Shown here: piece after piece, positions 45,133 to 54,339 of the stretch
How the letters are laid out: every line of letters begins with the position of its first letter
Position numbering within the stretch: the stretch's first letter is position 1
Source: Clostridium sp. D43t1_170807_H7
GTDB lineage: Bacteria > Bacillota > Clostridia > Clostridiales > Clostridiaceae
Direction: 5' to 3'
Assembly: GCF_015555905.1 (NCBI RefSeq)
Contig: NZ_JADNLK010000013.1
Location: 1 to 64,000 of the forward strand
DNA: 64,000 bases
Notes under the pieces: generated by a model
Seen by the model: the letters and a program-made list of their open reading frames with translations, nothing else
Told to the model about the DNA's origin: nothing
Databases searched by the model: none
Position numbers and translations under genes: made by a program

Positions 45133-47073
45133 TCTAACAACGCTTCCTGTTTGTAATTCACCTGGATTTACTAGCTTTAATACGCTATCATCATCTGTAG
45201 CTGCAGCTAAAATCATTCCTTGTGATAACTCTCCTCTTAGAGTAACAGGTTTTAAGTTTGCAACTAAAACTACATATTTACCAACTAATTCTTCTGGTTT
45301 ATAGTGCATTGCTATTCCTGAAATAACCTGTCTTTCTTCTCCATTTAAATCAACTTTTAATTTTAATAATTTTTTAGCTTTTTTAACAGGTTCACATTCT
45401 AATACTTTAACTACTCTTAAATCTATTTTTTCAAAGTCTTCAATAGTTATTTCTTCTTTAATTGGTTGCATTTTATACTCTTCTTTTGGCTTATTAGCCT
45501 CTAATTGAGCTAATCTCATAGCTTCTAATTCTTCTAAAGTCTTAGCTACATCTATTCTTGGGAATAAAGCTTCACCTTTTTTAACTTCAGTTCCTGGAGT
45601 TGTTCCATCAAATCCAGATAATGAATCCCAAGATGTTGTAGTTATATTTAATTGAGCATTAATTTTTTCACTTGTACTTGGTAAGAAAGCAGATAATAAT
45701 ACAGACGCAAATCTTAAGCTTTCAGCTAAGTTATATAAAACTGTACCTAATCTTTCTTTCTTTTCTTCATCCTTAGCAAGTATCCAAGGAGTTGTTTCAT
45801 CAATATATTTATTTGCTCTTCCTATAAGTTCAAATATATTTTCTAACGCCTCTGGAATTCTTAAATTATCTATTGCTTTTGTTACCTTAACTGGAGTTTC
45901 TAAAGCTAAACTTATTAATTCATTATCAATATCTTCTTTAGCTGTTGGTGCTGGTATCACTCCACCAAAGTACTTTTCAATCATTGCTACTGTTCTTGAT
46001 AATAAGTTACCAAGATCGTTACAAAGATCTGAGTTAATTTTCTTTATGAATATTTCATTATTAAATAATCCATCCGCTCCAAAAGGAATTTCTCTTAATA
46101 AATAGTATCTAACTGCGTCAACACCAAATTTATCTACTAAAACTACTGGGTCAACAACATTTCCTTTTGATTTTGACATCTTTCCACCATCAACAAGTAA
46201 CCATCCATGCCCAAATACTTGCTTTGGTAACTCTTCACCTAATGCCATTAACATAATTGGCCAGTAAATAGTGTGGAATCTTAATATATCCTTACCTATT
46301 AAATGAACATCTGCAGGCCAATACTTCTTGTATAACTCATCATTATCACTTCCATATCCTAAAGCAGATATATAGTTTGATAATGCATCTATCCAAACAT
46401 AAACTACATGACCTTCATCAAATGTTACAGGAACTCCCCAATTGAAGCTAGTTCTTGATACACAAAGATCTTGTAATCCTGGTTTTAAGAAGTTATTAAC
46501 CATTTCATTTTTTCTTGATTCTGGTTGAATAAATTCTGGATGAGCTTCAATATACTCCATTAATCTATCAGCATATTTGCTCATTCTAAAGAAGTAAGCT
46601 TCTTCCTTTGATTTTTCAACTGGTCTTCCACAGTCTGGACAATTTCCATTTACTAATTGAGTTTCAGTCCAGAAAGACTCACATGGAGTACAGTATAATC
46701 CTTCATATGAAGATTTATATATATCTCCTTGATCATATAATTGCTTAAATATTTTTTGAACAGTTTTCTTATGATAATCGTCAGTTGTTCTTATGAATTT
46801 ATCATAGCTTATGTCCATCATACTCCATAGTTCTTTAATACCTGCAACTATTTCATCAACATGCTCCTTTGGAGTTATTCCTTTTTCTTCAGCTATTCTT
46901 TGTATTTTTTGACCATGCTCGTCAGTTCCTGTTAAGAACATTACATCGTATCCATTTAATCTTTTAAATCTAGCTAAAGCATCTGCTGCTACTGTTGTAT
47001 AAGTATTACCGATGTGTAATTTAGTTGATGGATAATAAATTGGCGTAGTTATATAGTACGGTTTCTTTGTCAT
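45130..47073 (-). CDS. metG: Methionyl-tRNA synthetase
   Basis: A 647-residue class I synthetase. TPIYYPSTKLHIGNTYTT is the HIGH region and [14 protein letters not shown] the KMSKS loop. A single zinc knuckle, CTPCESFWTETQLVNGNCPDC, gives four Cys. The C-terminal EMAP/tRBD domain (about 545-647, IDLRVVKVLECEPVKKAKKLLKLKVDL) binds tRNA. It charges initiator and elongator tRNA-Met. ATG 47073 follows AGGAGG; the frame extends eight codons upstream through that site. A Met T-box precedes it. Confidence 0.96.
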   Translation of the reverse strand: MTKKPYYITTPIYYPSTKLHIGNTYTTVAADALARFKRLNGYDVMFLTGTDEHGQKIQRIAEEKGITPKEHVDEIVAGIKELWSMMDISYDKFIRTTDDYHKKTVQKIFKQLYDQGDIYKSSYEGLYCTPCESFWTETQLVNGNCPDCGRPVEKSKEEAYFFRMSKYADRLMEYIEAHPEFIQPESRKNEMVNNFLKPGLQDLCVSRTSFNWGVPVTFDEGHVVYVWIDALSNYISALGYGSDNDELYKKYWPADVHLIGKDILRFHTIYWPIMLMALGEELPKQVFGHGWLLVDGGKMSKSKGNVVDPVVLVDKFGVDAVRYYLLREIPFGADGLFNNEIFIKKINSDLCNDLGNLLSRTVAMIEKYFGGVIPAPTAKEDIDNELISLALETPVKVTKAIDNLRIPEALENIFELIGRANKYIDETTPWILAKDEEKKERLGTVLYNLAESLRFASVLLSAFLPSTSEKINAQLNITTTSWDSLSGFDGTTPGTEVKKGEALFPRIDVAKTLEELEAMRLAQLEANKPKEEYKMQPIKEEITIEDFEKIDLRVVKVLECEPVKKAKKLLKLKVDLNGEERQVISGIAMHYKPEELVGKYVVLVANLKPVTLRGELSQGMILAAATDDDSVLKLVNPGELQTGSVVR

Positions 47074-47180
47074 TTTTCTTCCTCCTACTTTCTCCATTAT
47101 TTATATGTAAAAGTTAATAGTATAAATTGAAAATATTAATTTAAAATCAGCTTACTTATTTTTACCATAAACTCTTAACT

Positions 47181-47440
47181 AAAAAAAGCCTCTATATAGG
47201 CTTATATACCCATATAGAGACGTTATATACGCGTTACCACTCTATTTTATATTTATTTCACAATAAATATCTCACTAGGTGACTATCATCACCTTGCAAT
47301 ATAACGGTTGCTACCGTATTATCCTAACTATCAAAGCTCAGATAATCTGCTCCAAGACCATCTTCATAAAGTTCAATATCACTAGTTTTCACCATACCTA
47401 GCTCTCTGTAGATATATTCCTAAACTACTCTTCTCTTCTA
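47181..47440 (-). promoter_or_regulatory. T-box leader of metG (specifier ATG, Met)
   Basis: On the minus strand the T-box core reads AGAGTGGTAACGCG (about 47240-47227). It is followed by a terminator built from TCTCTATATGGG and CCTATATAGAGGC and seven T (47188-47181). In stem I, the GAAG-ATG-GTC alignment with the asnS and ileS leaders gives specifier ATG at 47361-47359, which fits metG. The remaining 47441-47696 holds no gene. Confidence 0.92.
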
Positions 47441-47696
47441 TGCATTTATTAGTTTTATAATATTCTAAAATGTAAAAACTGTCAATAAGTTAAAGATCAA
47501 ATTTAAACTTCTAATAAAATTATCTTCTTTTCTTTTATTATCTCCAACTAACTACTATTTAAAACTTATTAAATATCCATATTTTATACTGCTATTATAT
47601 CTATTAATTTATTAATTTTATACTAAAAATATTATGTATAATAATGAAATTTAGTTAGTTATTATATATAATATCATAAGGATAGGAGGCTTAATT

Positions 47697-48194
47697 ATGG
47701 ATAATTTTAAAATTCCTAAGATTGGACTTAGGACAATAAAATCAGGTATAGCTGTTTTCTTATGTTTATTACTTTTACCTAACGAACCTTTTTTTGCCTG
47801 CCTTACAGCTGTAATTTGTTTACAAGACACTGTTTATAACTCGATTCATATGGGAATAAATAGAGGGGCAGGAACCATAATAGGGGCTAGTTTTGGTTTA
47901 ATATTTCTTTACTTATTTAGATCATTAGAAATTCATATACCAAATCAATACATAGCAAAATTAGTAATATATATTATTATTTCATCTGGAATTATTTTCA
48001 TGATTTATTTATGTAATATTCTAAAAAGACCAGGTGCTATAAACATAACTTGCATAGTATTTCTTGGAGTTACTACAGCTCACGCTTATAGTGATCCTTT
48101 ATTTTATGCCACTAATAGAATAATAGAAACATTACTTGGCATAGTAATTTCAATATTAGTGAACAAGCTAATAACACCACCACCACATAAATAG
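47697..48194 (+). CDS. ArAE/FUSC-like aromatic acid exporter family membrane protein
   Basis: A 165-residue membrane protein with about four transmembrane segments (17-35, 38-55, 60-78, 90-108, and a C-terminal hydrophobic stretch 140-158). The motif RTIKSGIAVFLCLLL with PFFACLTAVICLQDTVYNSIHMGINRGAGTIIGA is typical of YgaE/ArAE family proteins (DUF939). It lacks the long cytosolic domain found in larger members. Substrate is unknown. TAGGAGG precedes the ATG. Confidence 0.8.
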   Translation: MDNFKIPKIGLRTIKSGIAVFLCLLLLPNEPFFACLTAVICLQDTVYNSIHMGINRGAGTIIGASFGLIFLYLFRSLEIHIPNQYIAKLVIYIIISSGIIFMIYLCNILKRPGAINITCIVFLGVTTAHAYSDPLFYATNRIIETLLGIVISILVNKLITPPPHK

Positions 48195-48326
48195 TCAGTG
48201 GTGTTAAGTTAGTAGTTAAGAAAGAAACTGCTATCGCAATTTCTAAAAAACATAGATTTTCCAAAGTCACCCCAAGCTGACTTTATTCCTTAACTATTAA
48301 CTCCTAACTTATAACTCTTAACTGTA
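48195..48326. repeat. Intergenic repeat family 2, copy B
   Basis: Left end GTTAAGTTAGTAGTTAAG and right end CTTAACTATTAACTCCTAAC are imperfect inverted repeats. The right end is a near-periodic array of TAACTNN units. A hairpin AAAGTCA-TGACTTT (48263-48284) matches the hairpin position of copy A. No ORF. Confidence 0.6.
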
Positions 48327-48356
48327 AAAAGGTTGTGCTTTCGCACAACCTTTTAA
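48325..48356 (-). terminator. Terminator after the NhaC-family transporter gene
   Basis: AAAAGGTTGTGC with loop TTTC and GCACAACCTTTT, 32 bp past the stop codon on the minus strand; AT-rich flanks on both sides. Confidence 0.85.
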
Positions 48357-48387
48357 TTTAGCCCTTTTTATTTTATTTTCTTATTGC

Positions 48388-50103
48388 TTAAGCTTCTTCA
48401 ACCTTCTTACCGAATATTTGAACCCCTACATATAACGCAATTAATGAAAGTGGTAATACTACATATATTGGAACTCCAAATCCTGATGGAATATATCCAA
48501 ATAATATAGTTACTGCTGCAACAAATAATGAATACCACATTTGAGTCTTAACATGTTCAATGTGATTACATCCAGCTCCCATTGAAGAAAGTATAGTTGT
48601 ATCAGATATTGGTGAACAATGATCACCAAAAATAGCTCCTGTTAACACAGCACTTGTACAAACTACTACAAATGACATATCTGGATTTATTGAATGTGCT
48701 AATGGAATTGCTAATGGCATTAATATACTCATTGTTCCATATGCAGTTCCTGTAGAGAATGAAATTACTGCCCCTAAAATAAATATTAAACTTGGTAATA
48801 AGAATGCTGGTATTGCCCCTTTTAATACCTCAACTAAGTAATATGCAGTTCCAAGTTCTTTAATTACTGATCCTAATGACCAAGCTAGTATTAATATAAC
48901 ACCAGTTATTATTAATCCTTTCATTCCATCAACCCAAACTTCAATAGCTTCACTTAAAGTGAATATCTTTTTAACAACCCCCATTAAAATAGCAACTACT
49001 GAAGCAAATAATGCTGATTGGAATAATGCTACAGAAGCATCTGAAGCAGCAAATGCTTCCATTATACCTTTAAATGAAAATGGTGAACTCATCATAATTT
49101 CTTGAGCTGCTGATGGATCTCCACCAATTATTGTACTGTATCCACTATAATAAAATGCTACTAATGCTGAAATTATTAATGCCCCGATTGGAATAATAGC
49201 ATTCCATATACTAAGCTTAACACCTTCTTTTGGTTCTAATTCATCCATTTCAGCTGATGCTTCAACTGCAATTTCATCTTTAAGAGATTTGTTCTTATTT
49301 CTTGCTGCAACCTCAGCTTTTCTCATTGGTCCAAACTCTTTTAAAGTTAAAGCTGTTATTACTATAAATGCTAGAATTAATATATTATAAAATCTATAAG
49401 GTATTGTTTGAAGGAATACTCCAAACCCACTTGCTTCAACTCCAATTGAATTAAAACCATCTCCAATTAAACTTACTTCTAGACCAATCCAAGTTGATAT
49501 AATAGCTAGTCCCGCTACTGGAGCTGCTGTAGCATCTATTATAAATGCTAATCTTTCTCTTGATATCTTCATTTTATCTGCTACTGGTCTCATTATTGGA
49601 CCAACTATTAATGAATTTGCATAATCATCAAAGAATACACATAAACCTAAAAGCCAGGTTGTTAACTGAGTACTTTTTACAGTCTTAGCTTTTTTAGCTA
49701 ATGCTTCTGCTATTGCCTTTGCACCACCCATTTTAGCAACTAAATTAATAACTCCTCCAATAGCAAGTACTTGAAGAACTATACCTGCATTCCATGGATC
49801 TGCAAGAGAATTCAATGCTCTATTTACAAAGTCTAGAAAAGCTTGTATAAATGCACCAAATACATTATGTCCAGCAAGACTAACTAGAAAACTACCTGAT
49901 AAAATACCTATGAATAGCGAAATAACCACGTTTTTTGTTATAAATGCCAATACTATGGCAACTATTGGTGGAATTAATGTCCATATTCCAAACTTATCCG
50001 CATTCACCGCTGCTGGCTCAACTTCTGCTGCAAATGCAACTGTAGTTGAAAAGATAAATACTAACATTGTAAGTAATAAAACTTTAAAACTTCTTTTTTT
50101 CAC
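48388..50103 (-). CDS. NhaC-family transporter, probable lysine transporter (LysW type)
   Basis: A 571-residue membrane protein with a cleavable-looking signal helix (ending TVAFAAEVEP) and about 11 further transmembrane helices. It contains the NhaC-type segments VFFDDYANSLIVGPIMRPV and GAIFGDHCSPISDTTILSSM. Family members are annotated as Na+/H+ antiporters, but this one is directly downstream of a lysine riboswitch. Comparative studies proposed such riboswitch-linked NhaC proteins to import lysine. Translation begins at GTG 50103, after GGGGGG; a longer frame would run through the riboswitch terminator. Confidence 0.9.
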   Translation of the reverse strand: MKKRSFKVLLLTMLVFIFSTTVAFAAEVEPAAVNADKFGIWTLIPPIVAIVLAFITKNVVISLFIGILSGSFLVSLAGHNVFGAFIQAFLDFVNRALNSLADPWNAGIVLQVLAIGGVINLVAKMGGAKAIAEALAKKAKTVKSTQLTTWLLGLCVFFDDYANSLIVGPIMRPVADKMKISRERLAFIIDATAAPVAGLAIISTWIGLEVSLIGDGFNSIGVEASGFGVFLQTIPYRFYNILILAFIVITALTLKEFGPMRKAEVAARNKNKSLKDEIAVEASAEMDELEPKEGVKLSIWNAIIPIGALIISALVAFYYSGYSTIIGGDPSAAQEIMMSSPFSFKGIMEAFAASDASVALFQSALFASVVAILMGVVKKIFTLSEAIEVWVDGMKGLIITGVILILAWSLGSVIKELGTAYYLVEVLKGAIPAFLLPSLIFILGAVISFSTGTAYGTMSILMPLAIPLAHSINPDMSFVVVCTSAVLTGAIFGDHCSPISDTTILSSMGAGCNHIEHVKTQMWYSLFVAAVTILFGYIPSGFGVPIYVVLPLSLIALYVGVQIFGKKVEEA

Positions 50104-50160
50104 TTTTATTTCCCCCCTAATTAATTTTAAAAGTGAATAATAAGGATACCCCAAACTAAC

Positions 50161-50400
50161 AAAAAAAGACCTTGAGTTAACACTCAAGGTCTTGTATGTA
50201 CTAAAAATAATATAAAAATACAAGTCTCAAATGATAGCTCACCACAAAATACTTTGTGACAGTAGTGCATATATTTTATACACTCCCAGCTATACAACCT
50301 TAAAGCATCAGTTGTATGCTTCGGCGATTGCTCCTTTCTTATTGAATCACAGTGCTTTTCTCATCAATAATACTATTAACTTTCGCGCCTCTACCCTAAG
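50161..50400 (-). promoter_or_regulatory. Lysine riboswitch (L-box) with terminator
   Basis: Minus-strand aptamer motifs: AGAGGCGCGAAAG, GGAGCAATCGCCGAAGC, GCTGGGAG and TACTGTCAC with GGTGAGCTATCA. These are the conserved L-box core. The terminator is a perfect 10-bp stem GACCTTGAGT with its complement (50191-50168) and seven T (50167-50161). Lysine binding should stop transcription before the transporter gene. Confidence 0.95.
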
Positions 50401-50486
50401 TTATTCACTTTTGTTTTATAATAATTCGATTATATAATCAATTTATTGTATTTGCAATACCATTTTATAACTTTTCTAAACTTTTA

Positions 50487-51743
50487 TTACTTTTGAACTT
50501 TTTTCATAAATTCTTCAATTTCATCTACACTTTTTATTATATCACTTGATAAATTAATAACTCCATCTTCTGTTACTAATATATCATCTTCTATTCTAAT
50601 TCCTATACCTTCTTCTTCAATATATATTCCAGGTTCAACAGTAAATATAACTCCTGGCTCAAAAGTTATATCTCTATGTGGCGTCTCAATATCATGAGTA
50701 TCCATGCCTAAACTATGACCTATGCTATGATAATAATACTTTCTAACATCTTTCTTATCTGTAATAAGGCCAAGCTTTATACATTCTTCAGCTATTAAAT
50801 CTGTTGCTTTATCATTTACATCTTTATATTTAACACCTGGTTTAATTAATTTAATAATTTCTTCATTTACTTTTAAAACAGAATTATAAACTTCCTTTTG
50901 TCTTTCAGTAAACTTACCATTAACAGGGAAAGTTCTTGATATATCAGCATTGTAACAATTATATTCTGCACCTAAGTCAAAAAGAATTAAATCATTTTCC
51001 TTAAGCTCTGAATTATTATCAACATAATGTAATGTTGTAGCATTTTTTCCTGCTGCAGCTATTGTTGTAAAAGCTAAGCCTGTTGCACCTTTAACTTTAC
51101 AATTAAAATCAAAATATGCTTCTAATTCATATTCCTTCATTCCAACACGTGCTTCAGTCATTAATCTTTCAATACCACTTTTAGTTATTTCAATAGCCTT
51201 TTTAATTTTTTCTACTTCCTCTTGTGATTTCTTTAATCTTAACTCACCAATCTTACTATAAACGTTATTTATTCTAACCTGAGGATACTTGCTTACTATT
51301 TCATTAGCAAATTTATGAGAAATAGTTCCTTCTCTATTTGCACTCATTCTTTCTAAGTCTAAATAAAGATTTACTTCTTCCTTCATAGTAATCATTCCAT
51401 GAATATCCCCATCAAACTGACTCTTAAATTTAACTTCATCCACTGCTGTAAGCTCACTAGCCTCTTCTTTTCTAATGCTCTTTCCAATCCATTTTTCTAA
51501 TTCTAAATCAATATCTTTTACGTAAAGCTTAGAAGATTTTATTCCATTAATTTTTGACATAACTAATATATGTTCTTCTTCTTTTATTCCTGTTAAATAA
51601 TAAAAATTTCTATTTGGAGTAAATGGATAAGTTTGATCTCCAGTTTTTTGAATTGCTTTTCCAGCAAATAAAATTACAATTGAATTATCTTTAATCTTAT
51701 TTAAAAGATTATCTCTGTTTACTTTATAAATATTTTGATTCAT
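50487..51743 (-). CDS. Aminopeptidase P family protein
   Basis: A 418-residue M24B peptidase. The N-terminal AMP_N domain (about 1-130) precedes the metal-binding core. Ligands are visible: two Asp in LFDLGAEYNCYNADISRTFP, His in YHSIGHSLGMDTHD, Glu in TVEPGIYIEEEGIGIRIEDDILV. It cleaves X-Pro N termini. RBS AGGAG precedes the ATG. It differs from the shorter M24 homologue at 22.1 kb in carrying the full AMP_N domain. Confidence 0.93.
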   Translation of the reverse strand: MNQNIYKVNRDNLLNKIKDNSIVILFAGKAIQKTGDQTYPFTPNRNFYYLTGIKEEEHILVMSKINGIKSSKLYVKDIDLELEKWIGKSIRKEEASELTAVDEVKFKSQFDGDIHGMITMKEEVNLYLDLERMSANREGTISHKFANEIVSKYPQVRINNVYSKIGELRLKKSQEEVEKIKKAIEITKSGIERLMTEARVGMKEYELEAYFDFNCKVKGATGLAFTTIAAAGKNATTLHYVDNNSELKENDLILFDLGAEYNCYNADISRTFPVNGKFTERQKEVYNSVLKVNEEIIKLIKPGVKYKDVNDKATDLIAEECIKLGLITDKKDVRKYYYHSIGHSLGMDTHDIETPHRDITFEPGVIFTVEPGIYIEEEGIGIRIEDDILVTEDGVINLSSDIIKSVDEIEEFMKKVQK

Positions 51744-51783
51744 AGCCCTATCTCCTTTTATAATATTTTAGGATTACTTTTTA

Positions 51784-52224
51784 TTATTCTGCTGCTAATA
51801 ATTTAACATTTCTAACATTGGGTAAAGAGTTTAACCTTGCTGCTAATTGACTAACGCTTTTCTCCATATGAGAAATATCAATGGTAACTGTGACATTAGC
51901 CGATAAATTAATTGGAATATCTTGATTTATAGTTAATATATTGCCTTTATAAAATGCAATACAATCTAACACTTTAGATAAAGTACCAGACGTATGTGTC
52001 ATTAACAATATTAAAGTTACCTTCTTAGATTGCATATCTTGCGCCATCGGAAATACGTCATCTTTATATTTATAATATGTACTTCTACTAATTCCAACTA
52101 ATTTTATAGCTTCACTTATATCTTTTGCATTGCCAAGTTCAATATTCTCCTTTACCTCAATTACCTTTTTAAATATCTCTGGTAATGATCTTTCATTTAC
52201 AATGTAAAACCTGTCTTCCCCCAT
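51784..52224 (-). CDS. ACT-domain regulatory protein (PheB/YszB-like)
   Basis: A 146-residue protein with an N-terminal helix-turn-helix-like segment (ISEAIKLVGISRSTYYKYKDDVFP, about 38-62) and a C-terminal ACT domain (about 72-143, VTLILLMTHTSGTLSKVLDCIAFYKGNILTINQDIPI). ACT domains bind amino acids, so this is likely an amino-acid-sensing regulator; homologues are linked to homoserine or phenylalanine metabolism. ATG 52224 has better spacing from GGAGA than the ATG two codons upstream. Confidence 0.85.
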   Translation of the reverse strand: MGEDRFYIVNERSLPEIFKKVIEVKENIELGNAKDISEAIKLVGISRSTYYKYKDDVFPMAQDMQSKKVTLILLMTHTSGTLSKVLDCIAFYKGNILTINQDIPINLSANVTVTIDISHMEKSVSQLAARLNSLPNVRNVKLLAAE

Positions 52225-52321
52225 AATCATTCTCCATTCGATTCATTTTAGTAATATTATACAACCAAACTCTTTACAGTGCATTAAAATTTTTACATAT
52301 TATCCCCTTAATTCTAATTTA

Positions 52322-52620
52322 TTCGTTAAAGCTTAAGATACCGTGATGGCGAAAATTAATGATATTATCTCCAGAATTTGTGTAATTTTCGTTAAGAATT
52401 TATATCTTTCTTTCAATAAAAATTGCTAAAGCTTCGAAAGTCACTTCGTTCCCTTAAGTGAGATTCAAAATTTTAATTTTGTTAATCGAACTTACATATT
52501 CGACGAAAGGAGAAGGTGCGTTCTTTTAAAAGGAAACTCACTCTTCGCTATCGCTCAGAGGAGTAAGTTACACCATTCCTAGAGGTTATATCATTAATTT
52601 TTTCTTCTCACGTGATGAAC
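52322..52620. repeat. Second copy of palindrome P1 with an inserted family 1 composite
   Basis: The left 65-70 bp matches the left arm of P1 (TTCGTTAAAGCTTAAG, then AAAATTAATGATATTA at 52352-52367). The complementary ATCATTAATTTT is at 52590-52601. Between them, 52455-52570 carries one family 1 hairpin and the P2 core spacer. No gene is present. Confidence 0.78.
52455..52495 (-). repeat. Interspersed hairpin repeat (family 1) inside the P1 copy
   Basis: TAAGT/ACTTA, GATT/AATC and CAAAATT/AATTTTG stems. The adjacent spacer 52496-52566 is the inverted match of 24694-24760. Confidence 0.85.
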
Positions 52621-52635
52621 AATAGAATTCAACTA

Positions 52636-53160
52636 TTACAGTATTAAAACTTTTACCATTAATATTGCCATAATAATGGCAGTCATATCTGCCATAATTG
52701 CTGCCCAGACTGTATGACGTGTTTTCTTTATTTTAACTGCTCCAAAGTATACAGTTACAGTATAAAATATTGTCTCTGTAGTTCCCATGATTACTGAAGC
52801 TACTAAACCTATAGCTGAATCAGCACCATAATTTTTTAAAATATCCGTAAAAATCCCTACTGCCCCACTACCGGAAAGAGGTTTAATTAAGACTAACGGA
52901 ACAACCTCTTTAGGCAAATCTATTAGCCTACAAAGTGGCGCAATTGCATTATTTAACATATCTAAAAGATTAGCCTCTCTAAATATTTGTACAGCTATTA
53001 TCATAGCTAAAAGATACGGAAAAATATTCAAACATACATTTAAACCTTCCTTTGCTCCTTCAATAAACCAATCATATACCTTTCTACCTTTTATCATTCC
53101 ATAAGTTATAATAATTAAAACTATTATAGGAATAATACTTTTAGTTATATAGCTAAACAT
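52636..53160 (-). CDS. spmB: Spore maturation protein B
   Basis: A 174-residue membrane protein of the gate/nucleoside recognition family with about four to five hydrophobic segments; the motif LIKPLSGSGAVGIFTDILKNYGADS and MGTTETIFYTVTVYFGAV are typical of SpmB. SpmA and SpmB help dehydrate the spore core. It begins 18 bp after the spmA stop codon. Confidence 0.95.
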   Translation of the reverse strand: MFSYITKSIIPIIVLIIITYGMIKGRKVYDWFIEGAKEGLNVCLNIFPYLLAMIIAVQIFREANLLDMLNNAIAPLCRLIDLPKEVVPLVLIKPLSGSGAVGIFTDILKNYGADSAIGLVASVIMGTTETIFYTVTVYFGAVKIKKTRHTVWAAIMADMTAIIMAILMVKVLIL

Positions 53161-53178
53161 ATTAGTACCCCCATAATT

Positions 53179-53754
53179 CTAAAAATATCTTTGTAAAATT
53201 TTACAGCAAATAACACCAACAATTGCTGCTATACCAGTTGATATTATTGCTGGAAGTATTATTGATCCTGGATTTGAAGAACCTGCTGCTGCTCTTATAG
53301 ATAATACTGTTGATGGAACTAACTGAATACAAGCAGCATTTAACACTAGAAATAAAGCCATATCATTACTAGCTACACCTTTTTCAGTATTTAATCTATC
53401 CATTTCTTCCATAGCTTTAATTCCAAAAGGTGTTGCTGCATTTCCAAGCCCCATCATATTTGCTGTTATGTTCATAACTATAGCTCCTAGAGCCTTTTCA
53501 TCTTTAGCTGCATCTTTAAATATAAGTTTTAATATAGGTTTCATAAGCTTAGCTAATTTTTCTGTAAATCCACTATTTTGTGCAACTTTCATAACCCCAC
53601 ACCAAAAACACATTAATCCGACAAGTCCTATAATAAATGTAACTGTAGTATCAATAGAACCTATTATTGCATTAGAAATACCTTCACCATTTCCAGTAAA
53701 TATTCCAACCACTAATCCCAGAAAAATCATTACAAACCATATATAGTTAATCAT
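53179..53754 (-). CDS. spmA: Spore maturation protein A
   Basis: A 191-residue membrane protein with a nucleoside recognition (Gate) domain. MINYIWFVMIFLGLVVGIFTG and the MNITANMMGLGNAATPFGIKAMEEM segment are SpmA signatures. It is made in the mother cell and acts with SpmB in spore core dehydration. In the classical order it is followed by spmB, as here. Confidence 0.95.
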   Translation of the reverse strand: MINYIWFVMIFLGLVVGIFTGNGEGISNAIIGSIDTTVTFIIGLVGLMCFWCGVMKVAQNSGFTEKLAKLMKPILKLIFKDAAKDEKALGAIVMNITANMMGLGNAATPFGIKAMEEMDRLNTEKGVASNDMALFLVLNAACIQLVPSTVLSIRAAAGSSNPGSIILPAIISTGIAAIVGVICCKILQRYF

Positions 53755-53962
53755 TTTCTATTTCCCCCTATTTATTTTTTCTTTACAATATATGCCTTGC
53801 AACGCCTATTTATTAGTGATAGGATAAAGATATCAACATAAGTTTAACTGAAAAACTATAAATATTAATTTAGTAAGTTTATGTTACACCGAGGGTATAC
53901 CTTCGTATTTATAAGAAAGTGTTTTTTATATTTTTTATTTACCTAACAAAGGAGATACGTCT

Positions 53963-54148
53963 ATGAAAGAATCAAACTTAAAATTAGCTCAAAAAGATAT
54001 TGATGATGCATTAAAAACTGTAGAAGAAATGGAAAACTGTATTAGTGAAGGAAATGAAAAAAATAATATAATAAAAGAAAAATTTATGACTTTAACAGAA
54101 AAAGTACAAAAATTAGAAAACTTATTAAAGACTGAAGGAATACTTTAA
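53963..54148 (+). CDS. Small coiled-coil hypothetical protein (61 aa)
   Basis: A 61-residue charged protein, MKESNLKLAQKDIDDALKTVEEMENC, with heptads of L, I and M throughout and no hydrophobic helix. It is probably one or two amphipathic helices forming a coiled coil. AAAGGAGAT lies six nt upstream of the ATG, and a terminator follows 9 bp after the stop, both arguing that it is a real gene. Function unknown. Confidence 0.75.
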   Translation: MKESNLKLAQKDIDDALKTVEEMENCISEGNEKNNIIKEKFMTLTEKVQKLENLLKTEGIL

Positions 54149-54156
54149 TAATAGAA

Positions 54157-54185
54157 AAAAGAGGATAGTTAATCTATCCTCTTTT
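54157..54185. terminator. Bidirectional terminator after the 61-aa gene and the candidate small RNA
   Basis: AAAAGAGGATAG and its complement with loop TTAAT. It is followed by T-rich sequence on the plus side and preceded by A-rich sequence, so it can serve both strands. Confidence 0.85.
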
Positions 54186-54315
54186 ATTCTACTTACTAAC
54201 GTAGCAATTATTTTATGATGCTTTGATAACTACCTTTATACCCTAATCCTCAAATTCCCAATAATATTACCTATACCTAATTGATTGTGTACCCAATTTA
54301 GAAATAACCGCCATT

Positions 54316-54329
54316 GGTAAACGTTATCA
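54316..54329. promoter_or_regulatory. cre-like CcpA operator
   Basis: GGTAAACGTTATCA agrees with the cre consensus TGWAANCGNTNNCA at all but the first base. It lies just after the predicted start of the minus-strand small RNA, where bound CcpA would block elongation. Confidence 0.55.
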
Positions 54330-54339
54330 AACAATTTCA

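Larger units (their letters stand above)
54154..54333 (-). ncRNA. Candidate small RNA with cre box, downstream of ccpA
   Basis: On the minus strand, TTGAAA (54368-54363) and TACAAT (54345-54340) are spaced by exactly 17 bp. Transcription would start near 54333 and run about 170-180 nt to the hairpin at 54157-54185, whose minus-strand side ends in six T. The ccpA gene has its own terminator just upstream of this promoter, so it is a separate unit. Apart from a 15-codon frame without a ribosome binding site, there is no ORF. The transcript is rich in GGG and AGG motifs. Confidence 0.5.

Noticed and set aside
47181-47440. Considering the metG leader as an S-box (SAM) riboswitch
   Set aside because: The AGAGTGGTAACGCG core, GAAG-ATG specifier and terminator fit a T-box; no S-box core motifs were found.
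50104-50223. N-terminal 40-residue extension of the NhaC-family protein
   Set aside because: It would be encoded by the riboswitch terminator; GTG 50103 has GGGGGG before it.
50231-50437. Plus-strand frame of 68 codons
   Set aside because: It runs antisense through the lysine riboswitch, which explains the sequence conservation there.
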